Source: Acetobacteraceae bacterium | GTDB lineage: Bacteria; Pseudomonadota; Alphaproteobacteria; Zavarziniales; Zavarziniaceae | Assembly (NCBI GenBank): GCA_947379865.1 | Contig: CANCOY010000098.1 | Coordinates: 1 to 13,659 of the forward strand | Reading direction: 5' to 3' | DNA: 13,659 bases | In this document: piece by piece, positions 1 through 6,906 of the stretch | Position numbering within the stretch: the first letter of the stretch is position 1 | How the letters are laid out: every line of letters begins with the position of its first letter | Made by a program: the position numbers and the translations under genes | Notes under the pieces: model-generated | Told to the model about the DNA's origin: nothing | What the model saw: only the letters and a program-made list of their open reading frames with translations | Database searches by the model: none

Positions 1-927
1 CCGCAGGAGCGCAGCACCCATGGCGATCCCGCTGCGGGCACAGGTCGCCGGGTCGCCTTTGTGCCGGGCGTCGAGCATATCAGCGTGATCTATAGCCGGG
101 ACGCCATGGTGGAAGCCATATCATGGCTGGATGCCACCTTTGGCATTTCACGGCCTGGCCCAGCGGATGTCGCCAGGCGCGGCCCCTGGATCATGCTTAT
201 GCTGGCGGCCCTGGTTGCCCTGGCGCGGCCACTGGCCAGCCTGTTGCCACGGGTGCCGATGGCCGACCCGGACCAGGCAGATGGTCAGATGCTGGGCTGG
301 CGGCGTCTTTGGCCAGCCCTGCTGATTCCTGCCGTCGCCACCCCTCTGCTCCTGCGGGTGCTGCCAACCCATTTCCTGCCCGTGCTGGTGGCGGACTATC
401 TGGCGGTGCATTTCGCCGCTTATGGCCTGTTCACCCTGGCCTGCCTGCGCTGGTTGCGCGTGCCCGTGCCGCCGGTTGGCCGCACCGTGCAGCCTCGTCT
501 GCTTGCCGCCATGGCAGGGGCAACACTGTTCTGTATCTTGGGGCTGGGATGGGCAGTGGATGCGCATTTCACCTCGCTTGCTCCCACACCGGTGCGACTG
601 CCGCTGCTGGTGCCCTTGCTGGCGGGAACGCTGGCATTCTTTCTCACCGATGAATGGCTGACACGCCATGCGAGCCGTGCGCGGGGCGCCGCCTTGGCCT
701 CCAAACTTGCCTTTCTTGTATCGCTGGGCCTGGCGGTTGGCCTCGACCTGGAGCGGTTGTTTTTCCTGATCCTGATCGTGCCGGTGATGGTGCCGATCTT
801 TGTCGTCTTTGGCCTGATCAGCGGCTGGACCTATCGTGCCAGCGGCCACCCTTTCGTCGGTGGCTTTGCCACAGCTGTGGCACTGGCCATGGCCATTGGT
901 GCCACTTTCCCACTGCTGCCCGGCTAG
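1..927 (+). CDS. Alpha/beta-hydrolase C-terminus fused to a multi-pass membrane domain (5' end missing)
   Basis: The reading frame is open from base 1 to the TAG at 925-927, so the true start lies upstream; the GTG at 61 is not a credible start because coding sequence continues across it. The first ~50 visible residues include the stretch VAFVPGVEHISVIYS and then a WLDATFG helix. This pattern is typical of the end of a dienelactone-hydrolase or serine-aminopeptidase-like alpha/beta hydrolase, where the His of EHIS would be the catalytic-triad histidine. The remaining ~250 residues are strongly hydrophobic, with about seven or eight predicted membrane segments separated by short Arg-rich loops, and end in ATFPLLPG. 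I infer a membrane-anchored hydrolase. The substrate is unknown. The catalytic Ser and Asp would lie outside the window, so the hydrolase assignment rests on the tail only. Confidence 0.6.
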   Translation, partial: PQERSTHGDPAAGTGRRVAFVPGVEHISVIYSRDAMVEAISWLDATFGISRPGPADVARRGPWIMLMLAALVALARPLASLLPRVPMADPDQADGQMLGWRRLWPALLIPAVATPLLLRVLPTHFLPVLVADYLAVHFAAYGLFTLACLRWLRVPVPPVGRTVQPRLLAAMAGATLFCILGLGWAVDAHFTSLAPTPVRLPLLVPLLAGTLAFFLTDEWLTRHASRARGAALASKLAFLVSLGLAVGLDLERLFFLILIVPVMVPIFVVFGLISGWTYRASGHPFVGGFATAVALAMAIGATFPLLPG

Positions 928-956
928 GCACATCACCACAGCTTCCAGTGAGACAT

Positions 957-971
957 CCGGCTGATTGCCGG
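957..971 (+). terminator. Short GC hairpin after the membrane hydrolase gene
   Basis: CCGGC (957-961) and GCCGG (967-971) form a perfect 5-bp stem with a 5-base loop, 29 bases past the stop codon. No T-run follows, so if it terminates at all it is weak. The rest of the 928-1034 gap shows nothing recognisable apart from a GGAAG ribosome site at 1018-1022. Confidence 0.22.
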
Positions 972-1034
972 TCCCGGCGCCGCCCACACAATGCCTTGGT
1001 CAAGTCCCTCCCACCCCGGAAGACACAGACCGAC

Positions 1035-2891
1035 ATGTGTGCAATGCCATCAAGCCTGCCCGTCCCCGTGCCCACACGCGGGCGGGAGCAGACCGGCGTA
1101 AACATTACCGAGTTCTCCCTGCGTGGAACCCTGCCCGGGCCAGGGGGTGGCCAGGCCCAGCTTGAACGTGGCGGCGGGCACGCCACTTTTCCTGTTACCT
1201 GGACCGATGGCGCCTTTGAATTCGCCCTGGACGGTTACATGGTGCGCGATGGCCATATGGTTATCGACAGCCCCCGGGCCCGCCAGGCGCTGGGCGCTGC
1301 GGTGCGCGGTGACCTGGCCGCCTATCTGGCCGGCCTGCACAATGGCGCCTTCAATCTGGTGGTCCATGACCGGGAACGCCAGCGCACCCTGATCGCAACC
1401 GACCGCCGCGGCGTGCTGCCCATCTTTGTCGACGAACGCGGCGCCGTAAGTGGCGGCGCCGTCCGCTTTGCCAGCGACTATGCAACGCTGTTTGCCATGT
1501 CGGCCGGTTGGCCTTCGATTGATCGGCTTGGTGCGGCAGAGCTCTATCTGTTTGGCTGCGCCATGGGCAACCGAACGGCTTATGCCGGCATATCCGCCCT
1601 GCCCGCTGGCACCGTGAGCTCTTTTGACTGGCAGACCGGGACGCGGCGCGATGTGACCTGGGCCGCCCCACTCGACACCGCAACGCCTGCAGCCAAGATG
1701 AAACTGGACGACCTGCTTGATGAGGTCTGCACGGCAATGGAGCGGGCGGTTTCGGCTTTCGATGTGCCCGGCGGGCCATTCGAAGGGCACCTTGGGATCA
1801 AGCTCAGCGGCGGCATGGACAGCCGCCTGATCGCCGCCGCCTGGCAGGGGGCGCCGCTGCGCGCCTATACCTATGGCGAACCCATGTCTGCAGAGGTGAT
1901 TTGCGCCAGCCGTCTGGCCAGGGCCCTTGGCTTTCCCCATCGTGTGATCCCGATCAAGGGCGATCTGTTTGCACGCTTCTATGCCAATCAGCATGCCCGT
2001 TTCCGGATCGCCGAATGGTTTCATGTCACCCTGTTGCCCGCCATGCAGGAAGATGGCGTCCGGGGCGTCTTTGATGGGCTGTGTGGCGATGTGCTGGTGG
2101 GTGGGGTTACCCTCAAGCGAAAAGGCGCCCGGCTGCGTTTCCTGCGCGAGGCGCTGGGCCTGTCCCTGCCACCCATTCCGCTGCCCACGGATGATCTTGA
2201 GGTGGCGCGGTTGATGTACGCCCACATGAAGGTGCCAGACGCCGGCTTCCAGATCCTGACAAGCGAAGCACGGCACGAGATCGAAAGCCTGAAGGATGCG
2301 ATCCTCGCCGATATAGCCGGACAGGTGGCGCACTTCCGCAAAGGCGCGCAAACCATGGAGCAACTCCACACGCGCATCACGCTGAACAACCGCCTGCGCC
2401 GCTACGTCGCCATGCAGGGGGCCGTCTGCCGGCCAGTTGTGGAGAGCTTCTATCCCTTTCTCGACGACGCCGTTGCGCGGGTGGCTGCCCGTATCCCGGT
2501 TGCACTGCTGGCCAACAAGCGTCTTTACATCGAGCTCTTCCGCCGACGCTATGCAAAGATCCGGGCGGTTCCAGGCGTCAACTCGCTGCTGCCTTATACG
2601 GTGCCGACGGGGCTTCATTTCCTTGGCCGCATGGCACGCTACTGCCACGACACCGCCCTTCAGGCACTGTCACGGGCAAGCTCTGGCCGTGGCACCAACA
2701 GCGTTCAGTGGGAGCACTGGTTCCGCGCGAACGCGGCACTGCGCAATGGCCTGCAGCAGTTCGTGCGCGCAAGCCCGGTGGTTGATGCCGCCGCCCTGGA
2801 GCGGGAGTTTGAGGCCATCCGCACCGGCAAGGCCATGGTCAGGGGAACCCGGCTGATGCTGAGTGCCAGCTATGCGGCTCTCTTCCACTGA
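1035..2891 (+). CDS. Asparagine-synthetase-like amide-forming enzyme
   Basis: A 618-residue protein if it starts at ATG 1035 (GGAAG at 1018-1022, 12 bases upstream); ATG 1044 is an alternative. The open frame runs back to 654 but that part overlaps the preceding gene in another frame. Residues ~60-165 resemble the class II glutaminase fold of AsnB (LNGAFNLVVHD-type core, then DRRGVLPIF at about 123). The synthetase domain carries the PPi loop LSGGMDSR (residues 257-264), which binds ATP and activates a carboxylate as acyl-adenylate. An E-S-F-Y-PFLDD segment near residue 470 matches the conserved PFLD region of the family. The glutaminase fingerprint CGI is absent: a Cys follows the start Met, but the fold begins tens of residues later. 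It may therefore use ammonia or a substrate amine directly, as beta-lactam synthetases do. It lies 85 bp before an acyl-CoA ligase. Product unknown. Confidence 0.75.
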   Translation: MCAMPSSLPVPVPTRGREQTGVNITEFSLRGTLPGPGGGQAQLERGGGHATFPVTWTDGAFEFALDGYMVRDGHMVIDSPRARQALGAAVRGDLAAYLAGLHNGAFNLVVHDRERQRTLIATDRRGVLPIFVDERGAVSGGAVRFASDYATLFAMSAGWPSIDRLGAAELYLFGCAMGNRTAYAGISALPAGTVSSFDWQTGTRRDVTWAAPLDTATPAAKMKLDDLLDEVCTAMERAVSAFDVPGGPFEGHLGIKLSGGMDSRLIAAAWQGAPLRAYTYGEPMSAEVICASRLARALGFPHRVIPIKGDLFARFYANQHARFRIAEWFHVTLLPAMQEDGVRGVFDGLCGDVLVGGVTLKRKGARLRFLREALGLSLPPIPLPTDDLEVARLMYAHMKVPDAGFQILTSEARHEIESLKDAILADIAGQVAHFRKGAQTMEQLHTRITLNNRLRRYVAMQGAVCRPVVESFYPFLDDAVARVAARIPVALLANKRLYIELFRRRYAKIRAVPGVNSLLPYTVPTGLHFLGRMARYCHDTALQALSRASSGRGTNSVQWEHWFRANAALRNGLQQFVRASPVVDAAALEREFEAIRTGKAMVRGTRLMLSASYAALFH

Positions 2892-2976
2892 CAAAGCCCG
2901 CCGCATCCCGGCTTGCCAAGACCGTACACCGCCGTACAGACTGGTCGATAAACAATCTGGTCAGGGAGGCCGGCCC
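2892..2976 (+). promoter_or_regulatory. Intergenic gap with paired direct repeats upstream of the ligase
   Basis: The gap holds two copies of CCGTACA (2922-2928 and 2932-2938), one helical turn apart, and two copies of CTGGTC (2941-2946 and 2957-2962). Repeats phased like this often mark regulator binding. I cannot match them to a known operator and see no convincing -35/-10 pair. A strong Shine-Dalgarno, AGGGAGG, lies at 2963-2969 and fixes the GTG start at 2977. Confidence 0.25.
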
Positions 2977-4524
2977 GTGTCGCAAGCAACAAGTCATTAT
3001 GACTGGATCGCCCATCATGCCGGCCGCAGGCCGGACAAGCTTGCGATCCACGACCTTGCAACCGGACGCCGCCTGACATACCGCGCCCTTGATGCGCGCG
3101 CCCGCCAATTGGCGGCACAGTTGCAGTCCCTTGGGGTCGGCAAGGGCGACAGGGTCGCCATCCTTGCCCCCAATGGCGCCGAGTTCTTCGACCTCCAGTT
3201 CGCCTGTGGCAGGATCGGGGCCATCATGGTGCCGCTGAACTGGCGGCTGACGGTGCCGGAACTCACCTACATTCTGGGCGACGCCGCACCGGTTGTTCTG
3301 ATCCACGACAGCAGCTTCCGCGATGCCGTGGCGGCGCTGGTTGCTGTAACGGGGATTGCCCATACGCTTGAGATCATTCTGGGCGAAGCCAGCGGTTCCT
3401 ATGATCGGGCGCTGGCCGCCGCCGGTGATGCCATGCCGGTGATTGCCGAGGTCCATCATGATGATGTCAGCACCATCATGTATACCTCCGGCACCACGGG
3501 CCACCCCAAGGGCGCCCTGATCACCCATGGCATGACCTTCTGGAATGTCGTCAATCTGGGCATTCCCGCCGGCATTACGCCGCACACGGTGCAACTTGTC
3601 GCCCTGCCCCTGTTCCACACAGGCGGCCTGAACTGCTATGCCAATCCGGTCCTGCATGCAGGTGGCACCATTCTGCTGATGCGGGCCTTTGACCCCGGCC
3701 AGGCACTGGAACTGATCGGCGACCCAGCACATGGCATAACCCATTTCTTTGCCGTGCCAGCCCCTTATCTCTTCATGCAGCAGCACGCGCTGTTCGAGAC
3801 GGTGGACCTGTCGCGGCTTCAGGTAGCGGGCGTGGGCGGTGCCCCCTGCCCGTTGCCCATGCTGAAGACCTGGGCGGAACGCGGCGTCCCCCTGATCCAG
3901 GGCTATGGCATGACCGAGACCAGCCCCGGCAGCACCATGCTGGATCCAGAGATGGCCATCAGCAAGGTTGGCTCCGCCGGCAAGGCCTTGATGCACACCG
4001 AAGTGCGCGTGGTCGATGCCACCGGGGCGAAGAGTGGCGTGGACGAGGTCGGTGAGCTCCAGACACGCGGTCCGAATGTAACACCCGGATATTGGAATAA
4101 ACCGGAGGCCACCGCTGCCAGTTTCGTCGATGGCTGGCTGAAGACTGGCGATGCGGCACGCTGTGATGCAGACGGATACATCTATATCGTCGACCGCTGG
4201 AAGGACATGTACATCTCAGGCGGCGAGAACGTCTATCCCGCAGAGGTGGAAACAGTGCTGCACGGGCTTGCCGGCATTGCCGAAGCCGCCGTGATCGGTA
4301 CGCCAGACGAGCGCTGGGGCGAGGTGGGAGCGGCCTTTGTGGTGCTCAGACCCGGCGCCAACCTCACCGAGGGCGCCATCATCACCCATTGCAGCCAGAA
4401 CCTGGCCCGCTTCAAGGTGCCCCGCACGGTAAGTTTTATCGACGTTCTGCCCCGCAATGCGGCCGGCAAGATCCTTAAGCGCGACCTGAGGTTGCTGGAG
4501 CCGAAACGGGAAAACACCCAATGA
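2977..4524 (+). CDS. Acyl-CoA synthetase / AMP-dependent ligase (ANL superfamily)
   Basis: A 515-residue enzyme, the usual size for acyl-CoA ligases. It would activate a carboxylic acid as acyl-AMP and transfer it to CoA in the cytoplasm. All core motifs are visible: the P-loop YTSGTTGHPKG (from residue 169), GYGMTETSP (from 309), GWLKTGD (386-392), the hinge/A8 region DRWKDMYISGGENVYP (from 406), and the C-terminal NAAGKILKRDL with catalytic Lys498. The GTG start at 2977 is chosen because AGGGAGG lies 7 bases upstream; an in-frame ATG at 2863 overlaps the preceding gene and gives an N-terminus that does not look like the family. The stop overlaps the next start by 4 bp (ATGA), implying translational coupling to the GNAT gene. 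Substrate chain length cannot be read from sequence; medium/long-chain fatty or aryl acids are all possible. Neighbouring AsnB-like and GNAT genes suggest an acyl-conjugation pathway rather than general beta-oxidation. Confidence 0.93.
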   Translation: MSQATSHYDWIAHHAGRRPDKLAIHDLATGRRLTYRALDARARQLAAQLQSLGVGKGDRVAILAPNGAEFFDLQFACGRIGAIMVPLNWRLTVPELTYILGDAAPVVLIHDSSFRDAVAALVAVTGIAHTLEIILGEASGSYDRALAAAGDAMPVIAEVHHDDVSTIMYTSGTTGHPKGALITHGMTFWNVVNLGIPAGITPHTVQLVALPLFHTGGLNCYANPVLHAGGTILLMRAFDPGQALELIGDPAHGITHFFAVPAPYLFMQQHALFETVDLSRLQVAGVGGAPCPLPMLKTWAERGVPLIQGYGMTETSPGSTMLDPEMAISKVGSAGKALMHTEVRVVDATGAKSGVDEVGELQTRGPNVTPGYWNKPEATAASFVDGWLKTGDAARCDADGYIYIVDRWKDMYISGGENVYPAEVETVLHGLAGIAEAAVIGTPDERWGEVGAAFVVLRPGANLTEGAIITHCSQNLARFKVPRTVSFIDVLPRNAAGKILKRDLRLLEPKRENTQ

Positions 4525-4793
4525 GCACGGTGCGCAAGAATCTTGAGCGGGGGCGCTATGAGATGGAAATCGGTGGTGCCATTGCCTTTGTTACCTTCAG
4601 CAATGGTCCCCGCGCCCTGATCCTGCATCATGCCGAAGTCCCGGCCGCCCTGCGCGGCAAGGGTGCCGGGGCGAGACTGGCAGCAGGCGTGCTTGATGCC
4701 ATCCGCACCGAGGGCCAGAAGGTGGTGCCACGTTGCGGCTTCATCGCCGACTTCATCGCCCGCACCCCGGCCTATCAAGACCTGCTGGCCTGA
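4521..4793 (+). CDS. Minimal GNAT-fold N-acetyltransferase (YjdJ/NATD1-like)
   Basis: A 90-residue protein that starts inside the stop of the acyl-CoA ligase (ATGA overlap). It matches the short GNAT class: strand-rich N-terminus (RYEMEIGG then AFVTFSNG), a HAEVP segment, then the acyl-CoA pyrophosphate-binding loop LRGKGAGARL at residues 44-53, a helix, and the class-typical ending KVVPRCGFIADFIARTPAYQDLL. Members of this class are complete at 90-110 residues, so this is not a truncated gene. The family is thought to acetylate or acylate small molecules or proteins, but few members have assigned substrates. Coupling to a CoA-ligase makes it plausible, by inference only, that the ligase product or a related acyl-CoA is its donor. 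A weak hairpin follows 11 bases after the stop. Confidence 0.85.
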   Translation: MSTVRKNLERGRYEMEIGGAIAFVTFSNGPRALILHHAEVPAALRGKGAGARLAAGVLDAIRTEGQKVVPRCGFIADFIARTPAYQDLLA

Positions 4794-4803
4794 CCCACGA
4801 CAC

Positions 4804-4828
4804 GCCTGGCTATTAGGTTGGCCAAGGC
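4804..4828 (+). terminator. Imperfect hairpin ending the AsnB-like/ligase/GNAT unit
   Basis: GCCTGGC (4804-4810) pairs with GCCAAGGC (4821-4828) with one bulged base and a 10-base loop. It starts 11 bases after the GNAT stop and lies before the next promoter. There is no U-tract, so it could be a weak or Rho-assisted terminator. Confidence 0.3.
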
Positions 4829-4874
4829 TCATCCGGCCCACTAAGCCACTTGCGCTATTTTCACACTTTAGTCA

Positions 4875-4904
4875 TGGACAACTAATTTAGTAATTGCTTA
4901 TATA
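4875..4904 (+). promoter_or_regulatory. Promoter of the persulfide operon
   Basis: TGGACA (4875-4880, five of six matches to TTGACA) and TATATA (4899-4904, four of six to TATAAT) are 18 bases apart in an AT-rich stretch that stands out from the surrounding DNA. Transcription would begin near 4911-4913, essentially at the ATG at 4910. That implies either a leaderless transcript or that translation starts at the in-frame ATG at 4925 or 4934. No Shine-Dalgarno is visible before any of the three. An AGTCATG heptamer is repeated at 4870-4876 and 4906-4912. Confidence 0.5.
4881..4891. promoter_or_regulatory. Candidate operator for the ArsR-type regulator
   Basis: ACTAATTTAGT is a perfect inverted repeat (ACTAA, central T, TTAGT) directly after the -35 element and wholly inside the promoter spacer. 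A second short palindrome, TTATATAA, covers the -10 (4898-4905). ArsR repressors commonly bind AT-rich dyads that overlap their own promoter, so this is the best operator candidate. I cannot match it to a published BigR or SqrR box. Confidence 0.4.
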
Positions 4905-4909
4905 AAGTC

Positions 4910-5230
4910 ATGACAGCGATCGACATGGCCGCCATGCGGACCAACGCAGCCAGGGCCAGCCAGTTTCTTCAGCTTTTGGGAAACGAGCGGCGGCTTTTGG
5001 TGCTCTGCCTGCTCGTTGAAGGCGAGCGGCCGGTAACTTGGCTGGCTGAGCAGGTCGGCCTCAGCACATCCGCCCTGTCGCAGCATCTTGCGCGGCTGCG
5101 CGCCGATGGCCTTGTGGCCACAAGGCGCGAAAGCCAGACAATCTTTTACAGTCTCGCGGACGCCCGGACAGAACGGTTGCTGTCCGTCCTTCATGAGCTG
5201 TTTTGCGCGACGGAGGGCGAACGCCCATGA
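4910..5230 (+). CDS. bigR: ArsR-family persulfide-responsive repressor (SqrR/BigR type)
   Basis: A 106-residue winged-helix protein. The recognition helix lies in SALSQHLARLRADGLV (about residues 54-69) and the wing in RRESQTIFYSL. It has only two cysteines, C33 (in VLCLL) and C99 (in ELFCA), 66 residues apart. That matches C41/C107 of SqrR and C42/C108 of BigR, which form a tetrasulfide or disulfide on reaction with persulfides and then leave DNA. Metal-binding ArsR signatures such as CxCxxC are absent. It is first in an operon with sulfur transport and persulfide dioxygenase genes, the arrangement known for bigR loci, and a dyad lies in the promoter. Its stop overlaps the start of the permease gene (ATGA at 5227-5230). 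The start could instead be ATG 4925 or 4934, which would shorten the non-conserved N-terminus. Confidence 0.88.
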   Translation: MTAIDMAAMRTNAARASQFLQLLGNERRLLVLCLLVEGERPVTWLAEQVGLSTSALSQHLARLRADGLVATRRESQTIFYSLADARTERLLSVLHELFCATEGERP

Positions 5231-6009
5231 CCCTGCCGGATGTGCTTTCCATTCTCTCGGGCGCCCTTGTTGGCACCGTGCTTGGTGTCATTGGCGGCGG
5301 CGGCTCCATCCTTGCGGTTCCCCTGCTGCTTTATGTGGTGGGCATGGGCGATGCCCATGTTGCCATTGGCACAGCCGCCCTCGCCGTCTCCCTCAACGCC
5401 TTTGCCAACCTGATCCCCCATGCCCGGGCGGGAACCATCAAATGGCCCTGCGCCCTGGTCTTTGCGGCAACCGGCATGGTTGGAGCTGTGGCCGGCTCCA
5501 GCCTTGGCAAACTGGTGGATGGGCAGAAGCTGCTCTTCGCCTTCGCCCTCGCCATGATCGCCGTCGGGGTGGCGATGCTGCGGCGCAAAGGGACCGAGGG
5601 TGATCCCGGGGTTCACATAGACCGCACCATCGCCCTGCGCCTGGCGGCCCTTGGCCTTGGGGCTGGCCTGCTGGCCGGCTTTTTTGGCATTGGTGGTGGT
5701 TTCCTGATCGTGCCGGGCCTCGTCGCCGGCTCAGGCATGGCCATGCTCAACGCCATCGGCTCGTCGCTTGTGGGCGTCGGTGTGCTTGGCCTGACGACGG
5801 CCGTAAACTACGCGGCCTCGGGTCTGGTCGACTGGCGCGTGGCCGGCTTTTTTCTGGCGGGCGGCATCGCAGGCGGCTGGCTGGGGATGATCCTGGCCCT
5901 CCGCCTTGCCACCCACCGCAAACGGCTGACACAGATCTTTGCAGCAGCCCTTTTCCTGGTCGCCACCGTCATGATGGCCAAAACCGCTAGCACGCTTGGC
6001 CTTTGGTAA
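5227..6009 (+). CDS. TauE/SafE-family sulfite exporter-like permease
   Basis: A 260-residue integral membrane protein with about eight hydrophobic segments arranged as two related halves. Each half begins with the glycine-rich family motif: GGGGSILAVP (residues 23-32) and GIGGGFLIVPG (154-164). TauE/SafE proteins are linked to export of sulfite or organosulfur anions across the inner membrane. Start ATG 5227 overlaps the regulator stop by 4 bp; an earlier in-frame TTG at 5203 lies inside the regulator gene and would add a hydrophilic leader. Within this operon its most likely job is to expel the sulfite made by the dioxygenase encoded at the end. That is an inference from context; TauE homologues also move other anions. 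Confidence 0.88.
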   Translation: MTLPDVLSILSGALVGTVLGVIGGGGSILAVPLLLYVVGMGDAHVAIGTAALAVSLNAFANLIPHARAGTIKWPCALVFAATGMVGAVAGSSLGKLVDGQKLLFAFALAMIAVGVAMLRRKGTEGDPGVHIDRTIALRLAALGLGAGLLAGFFGIGGGFLIVPGLVAGSGMAMLNAIGSSLVGVGVLGLTTAVNYAASGLVDWRVAGFFLAGGIAGGWLGMILALRLATHRKRLTQIFAAALFLVATVMMAKTASTLGLW

Positions 6010-6027
6010 AGCAACAAGGGGATTCCC

Positions 6028-6444
6028 ATGAACATCTTTGTACTGCCCATTCTGGGTGGTCTGCTGATCGGCAGTGCCGCCGTGATCCTGTTGGCGCTTA
6101 ACGGGCGCATCGCGGGGATCAGCGGTATCATCGGCGGCCTCTTGCCACCGGCGCAGGCACCCGACAAGGCCTGGCGGCTAGCCTTTCTGCTTGGCCTGAT
6201 CGCCGGGCCCCTGGTGGCAGGCCTGCTGGCCGGCCAGTCCCTGATCGCCCCACCTGTGGCATCCATGGCAAGCCTGCTTGGTGGCGGCCTGCTGGTGGGC
6301 GTGGGCACCGCACTTGGCGGTGGATGTACCAGCGGCCATGGCGTGTGCGGCATGGCGCGGTTGTCGCCCCGCTCCATCGCGGCGACCGGGATCTTCATGA
6401 TCGCCGGCTTCCTGACAGTCTTTCTTGTGCAGCACGTTCTTTAG
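6028..6444 (+). CDS. YeeE/YedE-type half-transporter (sulfur transport)
   Basis: A 138-residue membrane protein with four or five hydrophobic segments. Near the C-terminus it has the diagnostic loop GGGCTSGHGVCGMARLS, with C100 and C107. In YeeE-type thiosulfate transporters, conserved cysteines in such re-entrant loops bind and relay the sulfur substrate by S-H-S contacts. Full-length YeeE/YedE has two such halves; this gene encodes only one, and the other is the next gene. ATG 6028 is preceded by AAGGGG at 6015-6020. It starts 18 bp after the TauE gene. Two copies like this, followed by a dioxygenase, are characteristic of bigR-type operons. Transport direction and exact substrate (thiosulfate, persulfide or sulfide) are not known from the sequence. 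Confidence 0.87.
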   Translation: MNIFVLPILGGLLIGSAAVILLALNGRIAGISGIIGGLLPPAQAPDKAWRLAFLLGLIAGPLVAGLLAGQSLIAPPVASMASLLGGGLLVGVGTALGGGCTSGHGVCGMARLSPRSIAATGIFMIAGFLTVFLVQHVL

Positions 6445-6456
6445 GGGAAACCGACC

Positions 6457-6906
6457 ATGAACCGACAGATGCTTGCCGGCCTTGTCGCCGGTCTCCTTTT
6501 CGGTGCCGGCCTTGGCCTTGCTGGCATGACAAACCCTGCGGTGGTCATCGGCTTTCTCGATCTGGCGGGTGCCTGGAACCCGGCCCTGGCGTTCGTCATG
6601 GCTGCGGCGGTTATGGTTACGTTCATCGGCTACCGGATCGTGCTGCGGCGGGCCCAACCGCTATTTGCAGCCCGGTTTCAGTTGCCGGGACCAGGCGTCA
6701 TCGACGTGCCGCTTGCAGCCGGAGCCGCCCTGTTCGGCATGGGCTGGGGGCTGACAGGCTATTGTCCGGGTCCGGCCGTTGCCTCGCTCGGCATGCCGTC
6801 CATGGGCCTTGTGGGCTACCTTGGCGCCATGCTGGCCGGCATGCTCGCCGTCAGGATCTGGCGCGCACGGCCCTCCACCAGCCAGCCGGGGGAGGTACGC
6901 GCATGA
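6457..6906 (+). CDS. DUF6691/YeeE-YedE second half-transporter
   Basis: A 149-residue membrane protein. The N-terminal segment GLVAGLLFGAGLGLAGMTNP and the loop GMGWGLTGYCPGPAVASLG (single cysteine C103) are hallmarks of the DUF6691 half of YeeE/YedE proteins. The gene starts 12 bp after its partner, with GGGGA just upstream, and ends in an ATGA overlap with the dioxygenase gene. I infer that the two half-size proteins assemble into one pore with the three substrate cysteines C100 and C107 (partner) and C103 (here). The short charged tail (RARPSTSQPGEVRA) is probably cytoplasmic. Confidence 0.87.
   Translation: MNRQMLAGLVAGLLFGAGLGLAGMTNPAVVIGFLDLAGAWNPALAFVMAAAVMVTFIGYRIVLRRAQPLFAARFQLPGPGVIDVPLAAGAALFGMGWGLTGYCPGPAVASLGMPSMGLVGYLGAMLAGMLAVRIWRARPSTSQPGEVRA

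Noticed and set aside
148..987. Long minus-strand open frame opposite the first gene
   Set aside because: Its product is rich in Gln, His and Gly with no domain pattern, and it lies antisense to a frame with clear membrane segments. It is a shadow of high-GC coding DNA.
654..1034. Longer N-terminus for the AsnB-like protein
   Set aside because: This extension overlaps the membrane protein gene in another frame and is Cys/Pro/Arg-rich without family similarity; the ribosome site at 1018-1022 supports a start at 1035.
1050..2648. 532-residue minus-strand open frame
   Set aside because: It is the antisense shadow of the AsnB-like gene, which carries the SGGMDSR PPi loop. The antisense product shows no recognisable motif.
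1035..4793. Lasso-peptide or similar RiPP cluster
   Set aside because: An AsnB-like cyclase is present, but I find no short precursor gene, no transglutaminase-like protease and no dedicated transporter in the window.
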